Shown here piece by piece: positions 18,841-28,773 of a DNA stretch of 64,000 nt (position 1 is its first letter; every line of letters starts with the position of its first letter). The stretch is from NCBI GenBank assembly GCA_944325505.1, contig CALVAJ010000006.1, forward strand, positions 23,522 through 87,521, given 5' to 3'. The stretch comes from an uncultured Bacteroidales bacterium (GTDB lineage: Bacteria; Bacteroidota; Bacteroidia; Bacteroidales; UBA932). The notes under the pieces are model-generated. The model did not search any database. It saw only the letters and a program-made list of their open reading frames with translations, and had not been told where the DNA came from. The position numbers were made by a program, and so were the translations under genes.

Positions 18841-18986
18841 TGAATATTTCGTAAATAATTAAATAAAAATTGATTTATTTGCGGAAAATACTGGCAGGCA
18901 GCATGAATCTGCAGGAAAATTCCTTTCTTTTCGAAACTCCGGGACTATTCTTTCGAAAACGGAGGCCATGATACTGAATTTTTTCT

Positions 18987-18994
18987 TACATTTG
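18987..18994 (+). promoter_or_regulatory. Promoter -7 box for the AsmA-like gene
   Basis: TACATTTG matches TAnnTTTG and ends 23 bases before the ATG at 19018, supporting that start over the TTG at 19000. Confidence 0.55.
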
Positions 18995-19017
18995 AAAGAT
19001 TGTATATTTCAGGTGTT

Positions 19018-22000
19018 ATGGAAGCGCATCAAAAGCAAAAAAGAGGCTGGATTAAAGTCCTGATATGGGTGGTTGCAGTCTGGGCGGTTGTACTGGCCAT
19101 TATCCAGATAGCCTTGTCGCCGGCAGTGCTGACGAGGCTGGCAAACAGTTTTGCTGCCGATTATATTGACGGGGAAGTCTCGTTCGGGAAAGTATCCCTT
19201 TCCGTATTCAAAAGTTTTCCCAATCTGAATGTCAGTTTCGATACCGTATCCGTCACCTATCCGTCGGAGCGGTTCATGGATATGGAAGACAGACTGGGGG
19301 TACGGCATGTTGCCGGAAGAGGGAACGGATGCGATACTCTCATGTCATTCAACAGGTTCTCGGCATCGCTGAATCTCGCGGCCCTTACAGTCGGCCAGAT
19401 AAGGATTCCTGCCCTGACGCTGGAGAAACCGAGGATTTTTGCCAGAAGCTATGACGAAGACAGCGCAAACTGGAACATACTCAAGGTCCCGGGCTCCGAA
19501 GAGAGCGACACCACAGAAAGCAGGATGCCAAAAATCGTACTGGGAAGAATCCTTTTCAGTGGAAATCCGCTTATTATATATAATAGTGTACCCGATACCG
19601 CCAATATAGTCATGAACATGCGGAAGATGCAGTTCAACGGCAGGGTAAGGTCGGACGGAAAGGAGAGCAGGAGGATCAACCTGCGGGTGGACAGCATGTT
19701 CGTCGCCGGGAGATTCCCTTCGGATACTGCTGCCCTTGCCCTGGAAAAATTCAGGATCGGGATGTCGAGAGGCAACGTATATGCCGGAGCCGAAGCCACT
19801 ACATTCCTTGCCACACGTTCATACGGCAGACTTCGGATCCCCGTCAAGTTCAATACAGGGATTGAATTCACCAGGGATTCCATTCCAGGCGTCTCTCTGC
19901 GGAAGTTCAAGGCCGAAATTGCAGGGATACCGCTGCAGGTATCTGCAGACGTAAAATTCGGAGGGGCCGGCAGGCTATATGTTAAAGGAGATGCCTCTAT
20001 AGACAACTGCAAGGTAAGCGATGTGCTGAAATACCTGAACAAAAGCATATTCAAAGACGCAGATCAGATACAGACCGATGCCGCAGTCACCATTGTGGCA
20101 TCATGTGACGGGTGGTATTCGTCTGCGGAAGGATGCATGCCCGCAGTCACGGCTTCTGTCCTGATTCCGCAGTCGGAGATCAGCCATAAGAAATTCAACA
20201 CATCGAATACCCTTAGACTCGATGTCTCTCTCAAGGGTGATGAAACAGGAATGGTCACTCTGTCGCTCAATGACCTGGCGGTATCGGGCAAAGCTCTTGA
20301 AATAAATGCGAAAGGCAAAGTGGATGACCTCATCGGCAATGATCCGCTTATCGGCATAGATGCCGGCGTAGCTGTAAAACTGGACACACTCAAAGGCCTG
20401 ATAAAAAGAGGCAGCGGCATTGAAGCCGGAGGAAGCCTGAGCGCTGAAATAAAAGGATCGATGAAACTGTCCCAGATAGATCCGTACAGGTTTGCCGATG
20501 CGGATGTGGCCGGATTCATAAAGAGCGACCGCCTGGACCTGCATGTCGGGGAAGATTCTCTCGATGTCCATATAGACAGCCTGGATATCGTGCTCGGAGC
20601 CTTGGGGAACAGGCGCGATTCGAGCATCGCCCAAGGGGAAAGGATGCTCGTCCTTGCGGCCGGAATAGACAGTCTTAAGCTGAAATACAAAGACCGGATG
20701 TATGTCAATGGCCGCGGGCTGTCCCTGCAGGCAAAGAATGCAGCCGCAATACTTGACAGCAGCGACTCGTCCAGATTCTATCCTTTCGGAGGACGGCTCA
20801 GGATAGGTTTTCTTGCCCTTGCGGGAGCGGACACTTCCGTTGTCCTGGTTGCAGACTCCGACAACACCTTCAGGATAACTCCGAAAAAGGAAAACAGGGA
20901 AATCCCGGTACTCGCACTCGAGAGCAGTACAGGAGGCATTTTCCTCAGAGGACCGGTAAACAGAATCGGCATCAGCGGCCTGGAACTCGATGCGACTGCA
21001 GCCATGAATTCCATAGAAAGGAGACAGAAGGCCAGAGCTTTTGTAGACTCTCTGGCACGACGGTATCCGGACGTGCCGCGCGATTCCCTTTTCGGACATT
21101 TCATGAAAATGCGCGGTCCGAGGAATATCCGGGTTCCGGAATGGCTGACCGAAAAAGACTTCATGAAGCAGGACCTCAGCTTCACCATGGACTCTTCCAT
21201 AGTGAAGATATTCAGAGAGTGGGATGCGGAAGGCTCACTCGCCCTGCGCAGGGCGAACCTCATAACTCCGTATTTTCCTCTGCGGAACAGCCTGCATAAC
21301 GTAAAAGGCAAATTCAACAACAATGAAATAGATCTTGAAAGCTTCAATGCAAGAAGCGGACATTCGAATCTCTCGGCCGAGGGGACACTGAAGGGAATAA
21401 GGGGGCTCGTCGCCGGACGAGGGTTCCTCAACCTTGATCTGGATATAAAATCCGACAGCCTGAACATCAACGAACTGCTGGGAGCATACTCTGTGGGAAG
21501 CAAGTTCGTACCGAAGGACATACCTGCAGTATCCACTCCTGAAAGTCTGGTAGACATAGATGATGACAGCTATCAGGAGACATTCGTCACCGACACGCTT
21601 GCCGATGCTGCGGATGTAGAAACTTCACTGATTGTCGTGCCGGCAAACATCATCGCAGGAATCCGTCTGGATGCCTCGAATGTAACGATGTCGGATCTGA
21701 AGCTGAGCAGGATGCAGAGCCGGCTCACCATAAAGGAAAGGTGCGTACAGTTCATGAATACGTCTGCGAAATCCGAAATAGGAAACATAGAATTCGAAGG
21801 ATTCTATTCCACGCGGACGAAAAAGGACCTGAGTACAGGGTTCGACCTGAATGTCAGCGACGTAACTGCAGAAAAGGTAATCGGGCTTATCCCTGCCGTT
21901 GACTCGCTCATGCCTATGCTCAAATCCTTCAAGGGACAGCTTGACTGCCAGATAGCCGCCACTGCCGATATCGACACGTCGATGAACATTATTATCCCGT

Positions 22001-22566
22001 CCATAAACGGTGTCATAAGAATCGGGGGAACGGATCTTACACTCAGCGAGAGCGAAGCTTTCACGCAGATAGCCAAAAAGCTGAAATTCAAGGACAGGGA
22101 AAGCGGTTCGATAGACAGGATGTCAGTCGAAGGGATGATCAGGGACAATGTGCTCGAAGTATTTCCGTTCATTCTGAAAGTGGATCGGTATACACTGGCA
22201 ATGAGCGGGATACAGAATTTAGACATGTCATTCAGGTATCACATCTCGGTCCTCGACTCCCCTATCCCGTTCAGGGTCGGGATAGACCTTTACGGAGACA
22301 ATTTCGATGATTTCAAATTCAAGATAGGAAAAGCAAAGTACAAAAGTACTGACATCCCCGTATTCTCCAACGTAATAGACCAGACACGGCTCAACCTGAA
22401 AGAGTCCATAGAAAAGATATTCACGATGGGAGTAGAGAAGGCGATCAGGCAGAACGAGAAACAGAGCGCTATCGAAGAGTACAAGAAAAAGATAGACTAC
22501 ACCGAAGCGGCAACCGAACAGCTCGACTCGCTTTCAGCTGAAGAGAAGGCGCAGTTAGGGGAATGA
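19018..22566 (+). CDS. Large AsmA-family protein
   Basis: 1182 residues. A short basic start is followed by one membrane helix near residues 14-35 (IKVLIWVVAVWAVVLAII), then a very long beta-rich periplasmic part. The opening LSPAVLTRLANSFAADYIDGEVSFGKVSLSVFKSFPNL is split here by position: residues ~36-75 match AsmA N-terminal regions. The C-terminal ~350 residues match AsmA-like C-terminal domains (FEGFYSTRTKKD, LDCQIAATADID). A short charged helix ends the protein. AsmA-like and TamB-like proteins are thought to bridge the inner and outer membranes and help lipid or protein traffic; this role is inferred. It stands alone with its own promoter and ends at a terminator shared with the DUF47 gene. 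Confidence 0.82.
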   Translation: MEAHQKQKRGWIKVLIWVVAVWAVVLAIIQIALSPAVLTRLANSFAADYIDGEVSFGKVSLSVFKSFPNLNVSFDTVSVTYPSERFMDMEDRLGVRHVAGRGNGCDTLMSFNRFSASLNLAALTVGQIRIPALTLEKPRIFARSYDEDSANWNILKVPGSEESDTTESRMPKIVLGRILFSGNPLIIYNSVPDTANIVMNMRKMQFNGRVRSDGKESRRINLRVDSMFVAGRFPSDTAALALEKFRIGMSRGNVYAGAEATTFLATRSYGRLRIPVKFNTGIEFTRDSIPGVSLRKFKAEIAGIPLQVSADVKFGGAGRLYVKGDASIDNCKVSDVLKYLNKSIFKDADQIQTDAAVTIVASCDGWYSSAEGCMPAVTASVLIPQSEISHKKFNTSNTLRLDVSLKGDETGMVTLSLNDLAVSGKALEINAKGKVDDLIGNDPLIGIDAGVAVKLDTLKGLIKRGSGIEAGGSLSAEIKGSMKLSQIDPYRFADADVAGFIKSDRLDLHVGEDSLDVHIDSLDIVLGALGNRRDSSIAQGERMLVLAAGIDSLKLKYKDRMYVNGRGLSLQAKNAAAILDSSDSSRFYPFGGRLRIGFLALAGADTSVVLVADSDNTFRITPKKENREIPVLALESSTGGIFLRGPVNRIGISGLELDATAAMNSIERRQKARAFVDSLARRYPDVPRDSLFGHFMKMRGPRNIRVPEWLTEKDFMKQDLSFTMDSSIVKIFREWDAEGSLALRRANLITPYFPLRNSLHNVKGKFNNNEIDLESFNARSGHSNLSAEGTLKGIRGLVAGRGFLNLDLDIKSDSLNINELLGAYSVGSKFVPKDIPAVSTPESLVDIDDDSYQETFVTDTLADAADVETSLIVVPANIIAGIRLDASNVTMSDLKLSRMQSRLTIKERCVQFMNTSAKSEIGNIEFEGFYSTRTKKDLSTGFDLNVSDVTAEKVIGLIPAVDSLMPMLKSFKGQLDCQIAATADIDTSMNIIIPSINGVIRIGGTDLTLSESEAFTQIAKKLKFKDRESGSIDRMSVEGMIRDNVLEVFPFILKVDRYTLAMSGIQNLDMSFRYHISVLDSPIPFRVGIDLYGDNFDDFKFKIGKAKYKSTDIPVFSNVIDQTRLNLKESIEKIFTMGVEKAIRQNEKQSAIEEYKKKIDYTEAATEQLDSLSAEEKAQLGE

Positions 22567-22590
22567 GAAATACCGGAGTCGGACACTTAA

Positions 22591-22619
22591 AATGCTATTC
22601 CGCATAGCGGAGTAGCATT
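22591..22619. terminator. Shared terminator hairpin overlapping the DUF47 stop codon
   Basis: AATGCTATTCCGC and GCGGAGTAGCATT pair with one G-T mismatch around a 3-base loop; a T run follows on the plus strand and A residues precede it. It ends the AsmA-like transcript. The DUF47 stop codon (22595-22597) and its last codons lie inside the stem. Confidence 0.7.
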
Positions 22620-23248
22620 TTTCTTACATAGTCGGACACACGCTTTGCCGCATCCGTCGTGTTTTCGAACATTTCCGCGATATTCTTGTATTTCATAAGT
22701 TCTATAGGGTTCTTCTCATTATGGAATACATAGCCGATATATTCTTCATAAGCATCATCAGCCGCATGCTCCAGTTCCGTAATACGGTCGCACAGAAGCG
22801 TAAGGTTTGAAAAGTTCGCCTTGACATTATCGAGACAGACGACAAGGCTCTTCAGGGCATCGGCCTCCGATTCGATATACTGCGCCAGTTCCGCCAGCTG
22901 CTGGTCTATCCTGTCCGGAAGATACAGCAGGACAGACTTGGCGGAATCGTTTATATTGTCAAGGAACTCATCTATATACATGGCTATCGTCTGGAGATCC
23001 AGTCTGTCGATGGAAGTGAAGATCCCTTCATACAGCTGTTCATAGAATTCCGTGAGCATCGCATCTCCCTGTGTTTCACAGACCTTCACTTCCTTCTCAA
23101 GTTTTTTCCATTCGCCATGGTCACTGGTGAGTGTCATTTTCACAAGGGCGGAGGATGCCTGCTTGATATAGGCGACCTGCTGGGTATAGATAGGCACGAT
23201 ATGAGTCTTGGACGCAAAAAGACTTCTCAATTTCCTGAAAGGTTTCAT
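22595..23248 (-). CDS. DUF47 (PhoU-like) protein
   Basis: 217 residues, almost all helical, matching DUF47/PhoU-like proteins (ITELEHAADDAYEEYI, FENTTDAAKRVSDYVRKM). Such proteins usually pair with a Pit-type phosphate transporter and regulate it. No transporter gene is adjacent here, so it is an orphan in this window. The frame extends to 23365, but the upstream part has a hydrophobic, unlikely sequence; ATG 23248 with a TATATTTG box 21 bases upstream is the better start. The phosphate link is noteworthy given the phosphodiester locus 4 kb away, but no shared regulation is visible. Confidence 0.85.
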   Translation of the reverse strand: MKPFRKLRSLFASKTHIVPIYTQQVAYIKQASSALVKMTLTSDHGEWKKLEKEVKVCETQGDAMLTEFYEQLYEGIFTSIDRLDLQTIAMYIDEFLDNINDSAKSVLLYLPDRIDQQLAELAQYIESEADALKSLVVCLDNVKANFSNLTLLCDRITELEHAADDAYEEYIGYVFHNEKNPIELMKYKNIAEMFENTTDAAKRVSDYVRKMLLRYAE

Positions 23249-23268
23249 AAAACAGTTAGCTTGGATTT

Positions 23269-23276
23269 CAAATATA
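23269..23276 (-). promoter_or_regulatory. Promoter -7 box for the DUF47 gene
   Basis: Reads TATATTTG on the minus strand, 21 bases upstream of the ATG at 23248. It lies inside the longer open frame and so argues for the shorter protein. Confidence 0.55.
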
Positions 23277-23394
23277 TAATAAAATGTGTGAGTAAAAAAG
23301 AGAAATAAGGTACAAAAACATAAAATAACTGTAAATAAAAGAAAAAAACATCCGCATTTCACCACATAAAATATTTTTTCAGGAAACTCCGGGA

Positions 23395-23402
23395 TAGCTT
23401 TG
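23395..23402 (+). promoter_or_regulatory. Promoter -7 box for the fimbrillin-like pair
   Basis: TAGCTTTG matches TAnnTTTG and ends 16 bases before the ATG at 23418. Confidence 0.45.
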
Positions 23403-23417
23403 CAGAAAAAAGACGAA

Positions 23418-24518
23418 ATGAAAAATATGCATCCAATGGTCGCCAGAGACGGAAATTATGTATTTAAAGACCGGAGATCTTCACTTCTCATTAAACATCA
23501 TCTTCTTTCACACACTATTTCTCCATTGCTTTTTATCTTTTCTCCGGTCTTTATATTTTCATGTACTTCCACATACGGCAGCGCCGGATACGAAAATACG
23601 GGACATGCCCGGCCAGAGACGGAAATAAGGTTCAACGACACGGGCAATGTGTTGGACAGGGAATACACGGCGGACATATTCGTTTTCAATGATGACCGGC
23701 TCCAGAGACTGGATTCATACCAGAGGATAATATGCGGCTCCGGAGAAATCCCTTTCGCGGCATCGCAGAACGGGCAGAAAATCATAGTTGCGATAGTCAA
23801 TCCCCAGTCAGACAGATACGGATGGTCCAGCATCTGCTCCCTGCAGGCTCTTGAAAAGGAAATGGCGGATCTGCACAAAGAATCCTCAGACCAGCCGCTG
23901 ATGAGCGGCTGGGGCAGGACTGAAGCAGGCAAGGATCCGGACTGCGAAATTGACTTGACTCCGCTTTCTGCGGAGATAAGGCTTGAATCAGTGCGGTGCG
24001 ATTTTTCAGGAAAGCCATATAAAGGAGCATCACTTGAAAACGTAAAGGTCTATCTCACCAACGTAAATACGTCTGCGAGGATACTGCAGGAAAACGGCTT
24101 TATGCCGGAATTCATCTGCAACCAGGGAGGACTGGTAGACAGCGATGTCGAAGAATTCACCGATCCAGGCATTGTCGTAAGGGAAATCGGAAACATAAGC
24201 GACATGCAGACAGTATATCCGGACATTGCATTGCGGTGCTATCCCAACGAGTGCAGTGAAGAAACCGCAGGCTCTCCTTTCACAAGACTTGTAATAGAAG
24301 GAACGGTAAACGGACAGACCTGTTTCTATCCTGTCAATATCAACAGAGGAGAGGACTCCGGTAACGGCATAAGCAGATGCTGCCGCTACACATACAATAT
24401 AACGGTCAGAAGTTCGGGAACATCTGACCCTGATACGGCAGTCTCTCCTGCCGACATCGATATAGTATGCAATGCCGTTCCATGGTACGAAACGGATAAC
24501 GACGAAATAATTTTCTGA
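23418..24518 (+). CDS. Fimbrillin-like (FimA/Mfa-type) lipoprotein
   Basis: 366 residues. A long basic N-region precedes a hydrophobic stretch and lipobox (PVFIFSC). The first half has the fimbrillin pattern: a strand with ADIFVFND, a KIIVAIVNPQ strand, then a helix and PLMSGWG. The end has YTYNITVRSSGTSDP and a C-terminal VPWYE strand, as in Bacteroidales type V pilins. Such pilins are exported as lipoproteins, cut by a gingipain-like protease, and polymerise by strand exchange. Whether this one is a stalk or accessory pilin is not clear. The next lipoprotein gene starts 2 bases later. The name rests on pattern similarity, not a search. Confidence 0.65.
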   Translation: MKNMHPMVARDGNYVFKDRRSSLLIKHHLLSHTISPLLFIFSPVFIFSCTSTYGSAGYENTGHARPETEIRFNDTGNVLDREYTADIFVFNDDRLQRLDSYQRIICGSGEIPFAASQNGQKIIVAIVNPQSDRYGWSSICSLQALEKEMADLHKESSDQPLMSGWGRTEAGKDPDCEIDLTPLSAEIRLESVRCDFSGKPYKGASLENVKVYLTNVNTSARILQENGFMPEFICNQGGLVDSDVEEFTDPGIVVREIGNISDMQTVYPDIALRCYPNECSEETAGSPFTRLVIEGTVNGQTCFYPVNINRGEDSGNGISRCCRYTYNITVRSSGTSDPDTAVSPADIDIVCNAVPWYETDNDEIIF

Positions 24519-24520
24519 AA

Positions 24521-25807
24521 ATGAGACACATATATTGCCTGTTGGCGGCCATTGTATCCTTAACGCCTGCCACTTCGTGCGGAGAAAAGACATTTTCCAA
24601 AGAAGAATCGGAAGTACTGATAGAACTTGATACCGGCCAGCCTGCCGAAGTAAGATCCGCAGACCCCCAGGAAGACCTGATCACCGATATGAATCTGTTT
24701 ATATTCAATGACAGAGGCATGCCGGAAAGCAGGCTATATCTCACCAGGGCACAGATGGAAAACGGTCCGGAGGGATACTCCGTCCGCGTCAATCTGCTGT
24801 CGGGAGGGACATATTCAGTATATGCTTTGGCCAATGCCGGATATCCGCTATATCCGGACAGCGAAGAGGATGTCATCAATACCAGGTACTATTTCACATA
24901 TCCGGACGAATACAGGATCGGAATACCGATGAGCGGGAAAATACTGGGCTATACGGTCAGGCAAGGACATCCGCTGAAAATCCGCCTTGAACGTACAATG
25001 GCAAAAATTTCGATAAGCATAGACAGAAGCAGACTCTCGAAGGATGTATCTTTTTCCGTCAACAGCATCAGCATCGGTGGATGCCCGAAATCCGTTTCTC
25101 CGTTCAAGGAAAGTTCCGTAGAATCCGGATACGACACTTTTATAAAAGGTTTTTCAAAAAGCGACAGCGAGGTCTCGGCCCTGAACAGCGATTCAGGACA
25201 TGGCAAGAGCGGAGAAACAGCCGTATACATGTTCGAGAACCTTCATGGAGACCTGCTGGAAAACGCTGTAACGGACAGCGACAAAATACTGCAGGAGTCC
25301 GACCCGGAAGCATCGCTTTGCTCATATATCGAAATCCGGGCCGACTACCAGTCCGACCAATTCTATACCCTGCCCGGAGACGAACTTGTCTACCGCTTTT
25401 ATCTTGGAGACAACCCGCGGAACTTCGATGTAAGAAGGAATACCCACTATCATATCACAGTCACGCCTGAAAATGACGGTCTGGGAGAAAACAGCTGGAG
25501 AGTGGACCAGAGCGGGCTGAGCTCGTACTATCCTTATTATATGAAAATAAGTCCGGGAACGTTCATACGCGGCAAGGTCGGTGAGTCATTCCATGTGAAA
25601 TGTGAATACTATCCGAAATCCGCCACGTTTGACATAGGTATCGAAGAACTTGAATATGACAGGGAACGCGGCATTTATGATTACCGTATCGACAACGACG
25701 GCAACGGGGTAACCATTATGCTGAAACAGCGCGGGACAGGGATGCTGTACATGGAGACAGGAGCACCGATAAACCAGTCGGAAATAATCAACGTGATAGT
25801 GGAATAG
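24521..25807 (+). CDS. Fimbrial accessory or anchor-type lipoprotein
   Basis: 428 residues with a lipobox (LTPATSC). The pattern LITDMNLFIFNDRG, then LSGGTYSVYALANAG and IPMSGK resembles Mfa2/FimB or DUF4906-type proteins of Bacteroidales fimbrial loci, with two beta-sandwich domains. A helper or anchor role for the upstream pilin-like protein is inferred from gene order. Only two fimbrial genes are present, fewer than in the classic fim or mfa clusters, so the locus is either minimal or works with genes elsewhere. It ends 13 bases from the 3' end of uvrA, which runs in the opposite direction. Confidence 0.6.
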   Translation: MRHIYCLLAAIVSLTPATSCGEKTFSKEESEVLIELDTGQPAEVRSADPQEDLITDMNLFIFNDRGMPESRLYLTRAQMENGPEGYSVRVNLLSGGTYSVYALANAGYPLYPDSEEDVINTRYYFTYPDEYRIGIPMSGKILGYTVRQGHPLKIRLERTMAKISISIDRSRLSKDVSFSVNSISIGGCPKSVSPFKESSVESGYDTFIKGFSKSDSEVSALNSDSGHGKSGETAVYMFENLHGDLLENAVTDSDKILQESDPEASLCSYIEIRADYQSDQFYTLPGDELVYRFYLGDNPRNFDVRRNTHYHITVTPENDGLGENSWRVDQSGLSSYYPYYMKISPGTFIRGKVGESFHVKCEYYPKSATFDIGIEELEYDRERGIYDYRIDNDGNGVTIMLKQRGTGMLYMETGAPINQSEIINVIVE

Positions 25808-25820
25808 GCCTCACCGGATA

Positions 25821-28700
25821 TCACTGTCCGAGGTATTTTGCAGTCCATGTGTTCCCTTCTGCGATAAGCTGCTCAGGGGTACCTTCAAACACTATCCTGC
25901 CGCCTTCGTCCCCGGCTTCCGGGCCGAGGTCAATGATCCAGTCGGCCGACCGGATGACGTCCGGATTATGCTCGACCACCACAATCGTATGCCCTTTTGC
26001 GAGCAACGCATCGAACGACTTCAGGAGTTTCTCCACGTCATAGAAATGCAGGCCGGTTGTCGGTTCATCGAAAATGAACATGATACGGTTGGATGACGAC
26101 TGGCTGTCATTCATTGAAAGGAAATAGGCCAGTTTTATCCGCTGGCTCTCACCTCCTGAAAGCGTACTGCTGCTCTGTCCAAGTTTTATATAGGACAGTC
26201 CGACATCTACCAAAGGCTGCAGACGTTCGGCAATGCGTCTTGCCGTCTGGTCATTCTGTGCCCCGAAGAATCCTATCGCCTCCCCCACACTCATGTTAAG
26301 GATGTCATCGATATTCTTCCCTTTGTACCTCACCTCAAGAATTTCCGGTTTGAAGCGCTTGCCTCCGCACGCTTCGCACACCATCCTGACATCGGCCATG
26401 AACTGCATCCCGATTTTCACAAACCCTTCACCCTGACATTCAGGACAGCGGCCTCCGTCCATGTTGAAAGAAAAGTACGACGGCGTAAAGCCGTTGAGTC
26501 TGGCGAACTGCTGCTCGGACAAAAGCTTCCTTATATCGTCATAGATCTTAAGGTATGTCACGGCATTTGATCTAGAACTCTTGCCTATCGGGTTCTGGTC
26601 CACATATTCCACCTGGGTTATCCTGTCCAGATTTCCGGAAAGGCCTCTGAATGTACCGGGTGCCGCACCGGTATGATTTATATGCCTGAAGACGGCAGGA
26701 TACAGTATATCGCCGACAAGCGAAGACTTGCCGCTGCCGCTGACTCCGGTAACTACAGTCAGCACGCCTAACGGGAAACGGGCATTCACATCTTTCAGAT
26801 TATGCTCCATAGCCCCTTCCACTGTAATGGAATATACCCACTGTCTCTTCTCCCTGACATATCTGGACCGTTTCCCTGAAAGATACTGCAGAGTAAGGGA
26901 CCGGCCAGATGCCGACGGGTCAGTTTCTCCGTCCTGGATTCTGCCTTTGAATACTATTTCACCTCCGTTCACACCGGCTTCCGGACCTATGTCTATAAGC
27001 ATGTCGGCCGCTCTCATTATCTCTTCATCATGCTCGACGACCACTACCGTATTACCGATATCACGGAGTCTTTTAAGGACAGAGATAAGCCTGTCCGTAT
27101 CGCGCGGATGCAACCCGATACTCGGTTCATCGAGAATATACAGCGATCCTACCAGTGAACTTCCCAGCGCGGTTACAAGATTGATCCTCTGGCTCTCGCC
27201 GCCTGAAAGCGTATTTGATGTCCGGTTAAGGGTCAGATAGGAAAGTCCTACGTCCTTTATATACTGCAGTCTGGAGACAATCTCGGAAACGGCTTTTGAA
27301 ACTATGCTGTTCTCATACTCCGTAAGTTCCAAATGCCCGAAGAAATCCAGCAGCTGATCGACGTTCATCATGAGCAGTTCCTGGATATTCCTGCCGCCTA
27401 CCTTCACATAAAGAGCGTCCTTCCTGAGTCTGCTGCCTCCGCACTCGCGGCATACCGTCTTTCCTGAATAACGGCTGAGCATGTACTTGTACTGTATCTT
27501 GTACTTGTTGGCATCCACCCAACGGAAAAATTCATTTATGCCGATTATGGAATCCTCTTCAGATGCCCCTGCCCTGCCCTGCCATATTATATCCTTCTGC
27601 TCGTCGGTCAGGTTACAGTAAGGCTCAAAGACCGGAACGCCGTATCTTTCCGCATTCTTTATCAGATGATCCTTGAACCATCCCATTTTTTCCCCTCTCC
27701 AGCACGCGATCGCCCCGTCATAAACTGACTTGCTCTTGTCAGGAATGACCAGATCCTCGCTTATACCGATAATCTGGCCCAGTCCTCCGCATACAGGACA
27801 TGCTCCCAGCGGGCTGTTGAAACTGAACATGTACTCGTCCGGCTCCTGGAATGTCATCCCGTCAGCCTCGAACCTGTTGACAAAATGTCTTGTATCCACC
27901 TTTTCCCCCGATGCGGCATACTCTTTCCTGACATACAAAGAGCCGTTGCCTTTATCGAATGCAGTCTGGATGGACGAATGGAGCCTGGTCTGCAGGTCTT
28001 CCCAATCCGCTGCTCCGACAGGAGTCCCGTCAGGGCGTAAAGGGCTGCCGTCTGCAAATGCCGGGATCTTCAACCTGTCAACCAGCAGGTAAAGTTCTTC
28101 CGGATAATCTCCGGACTCCGCCCTGCGCATTATGTCTTCTATCCGGACAGGCGCATCGGTAAAAAAACGCGAATATCCTTCTTCCTTCAGTTCCAGCATC
28201 AGCTCGACCTTGTCCTGGCGGTTTTTCCAGTCCAGATCCGAAAGAAGATAAACGGAGGAAGGCTCAGGGGAAAGAATGAATTCAAGAACATCGTTCACAC
28301 TGTGACATTTGACCTCAAGTCCTGAAACCGGAGAATATGTCCGGCCTATACGGGCATATATAAGTCTCAAGTAATCAAATATTTCAGTGGTTGTAGCAAC
28401 GGTAGAGCGCGGATTGCGCGTGTTTACCTTCTGCTCAATGGCGATTGCCGGCGGAATCCCTTCTATAAGCTCGACATCAGGCTTTGACATTCTGCCGAGG
28501 AACTGTCTTGCATAAGAAGAAAGGCTCTCGGCAAAGCGCCTCTGCCCCTCGGCAAAAAGGGTATCGAATGCAAGAGAAGATTTCCCTGATCCGGATATAC
28601 CTGTAATCACCACGAATTTTCCCCTGGGGATCTCAAGACTGACATTCTTGAGGTTGTTGACCCTGGCTCCCCTGATGATAATATTACCTGTCTCTGACAT
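25821..28700 (-). CDS. uvrA: Excinuclease ABC subunit A
   Basis: 959 residues. UvrA detects bulky DNA damage and loads UvrB in nucleotide excision repair. Two ABC ATPase modules are visible (GISGSGKSSLAFDT near the start; GVSGSGKSSLVGD in the second half), each with an LSGGE(S) signature, plus zinc-finger cysteine pairs (CPVCGG, CRECGG, CPECQGEG, CEACGGKR). The ATG at 28700 (MSETGN) is chosen over the frame start at 28745, because a minus-strand TACCTTTG box lies at 28719-28726. Full length and intact. Confidence 0.97.
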   Translation of the reverse strand: MSETGNIIIRGARVNNLKNVSLEIPRGKFVVITGISGSGKSSLAFDTLFAEGQRRFAESLSSYARQFLGRMSKPDVELIEGIPPAIAIEQKVNTRNPRSTVATTTEIFDYLRLIYARIGRTYSPVSGLEVKCHSVNDVLEFILSPEPSSVYLLSDLDWKNRQDKVELMLELKEEGYSRFFTDAPVRIEDIMRRAESGDYPEELYLLVDRLKIPAFADGSPLRPDGTPVGAADWEDLQTRLHSSIQTAFDKGNGSLYVRKEYAASGEKVDTRHFVNRFEADGMTFQEPDEYMFSFNSPLGACPVCGGLGQIIGISEDLVIPDKSKSVYDGAIACWRGEKMGWFKDHLIKNAERYGVPVFEPYCNLTDEQKDIIWQGRAGASEEDSIIGINEFFRWVDANKYKIQYKYMLSRYSGKTVCRECGGSRLRKDALYVKVGGRNIQELLMMNVDQLLDFFGHLELTEYENSIVSKAVSEIVSRLQYIKDVGLSYLTLNRTSNTLSGGESQRINLVTALGSSLVGSLYILDEPSIGLHPRDTDRLISVLKRLRDIGNTVVVVEHDEEIMRAADMLIDIGPEAGVNGGEIVFKGRIQDGETDPSASGRSLTLQYLSGKRSRYVREKRQWVYSITVEGAMEHNLKDVNARFPLGVLTVVTGVSGSGKSSLVGDILYPAVFRHINHTGAAPGTFRGLSGNLDRITQVEYVDQNPIGKSSRSNAVTYLKIYDDIRKLLSEQQFARLNGFTPSYFSFNMDGGRCPECQGEGFVKIGMQFMADVRMVCEACGGKRFKPEILEVRYKGKNIDDILNMSVGEAIGFFGAQNDQTARRIAERLQPLVDVGLSYIKLGQSSSTLSGGESQRIKLAYFLSMNDSQSSSNRIMFIFDEPTTGLHFYDVEKLLKSFDALLAKGHTIVVVEHNPDVIRSADWIIDLGPEAGDEGGRIVFEGTPEQLIAEGNTWTAKYLGQ

Positions 28701-28718
28701 ATCCGATAAAATAGATTC

Positions 28719-28726
28719 CAAAGGTA
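28719..28726 (-). promoter_or_regulatory. Promoter -7 box for uvrA
   Basis: TACCTTTG on the minus strand, 18 bases upstream of the uvrA ATG. No convincing -33 box. Confidence 0.5.
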
Positions 28727-28773
28727 ACAATTTAACGTGAATCAAGAATACCTTGCGGTATCAAAAAAGGACA

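Larger units (their letters stand above)
18680..19017. other. Divergent intergenic region between susC and the AsmA-like gene
   Basis: 338 AT-rich bases with no credible ORF. It holds a minus-strand promoter box (18833-18840) with an unusually long, ~150-base susC leader, and a plus-strand box (18987-18994). The long leader could hold post-transcriptional control of the SusCD operon, but I see no strong hairpin and make no claim. Confidence 0.6.

Noticed and set aside
20101-21099. 332-codon minus-strand ORF
   Set aside because: Shadow of the AsmA-like gene.
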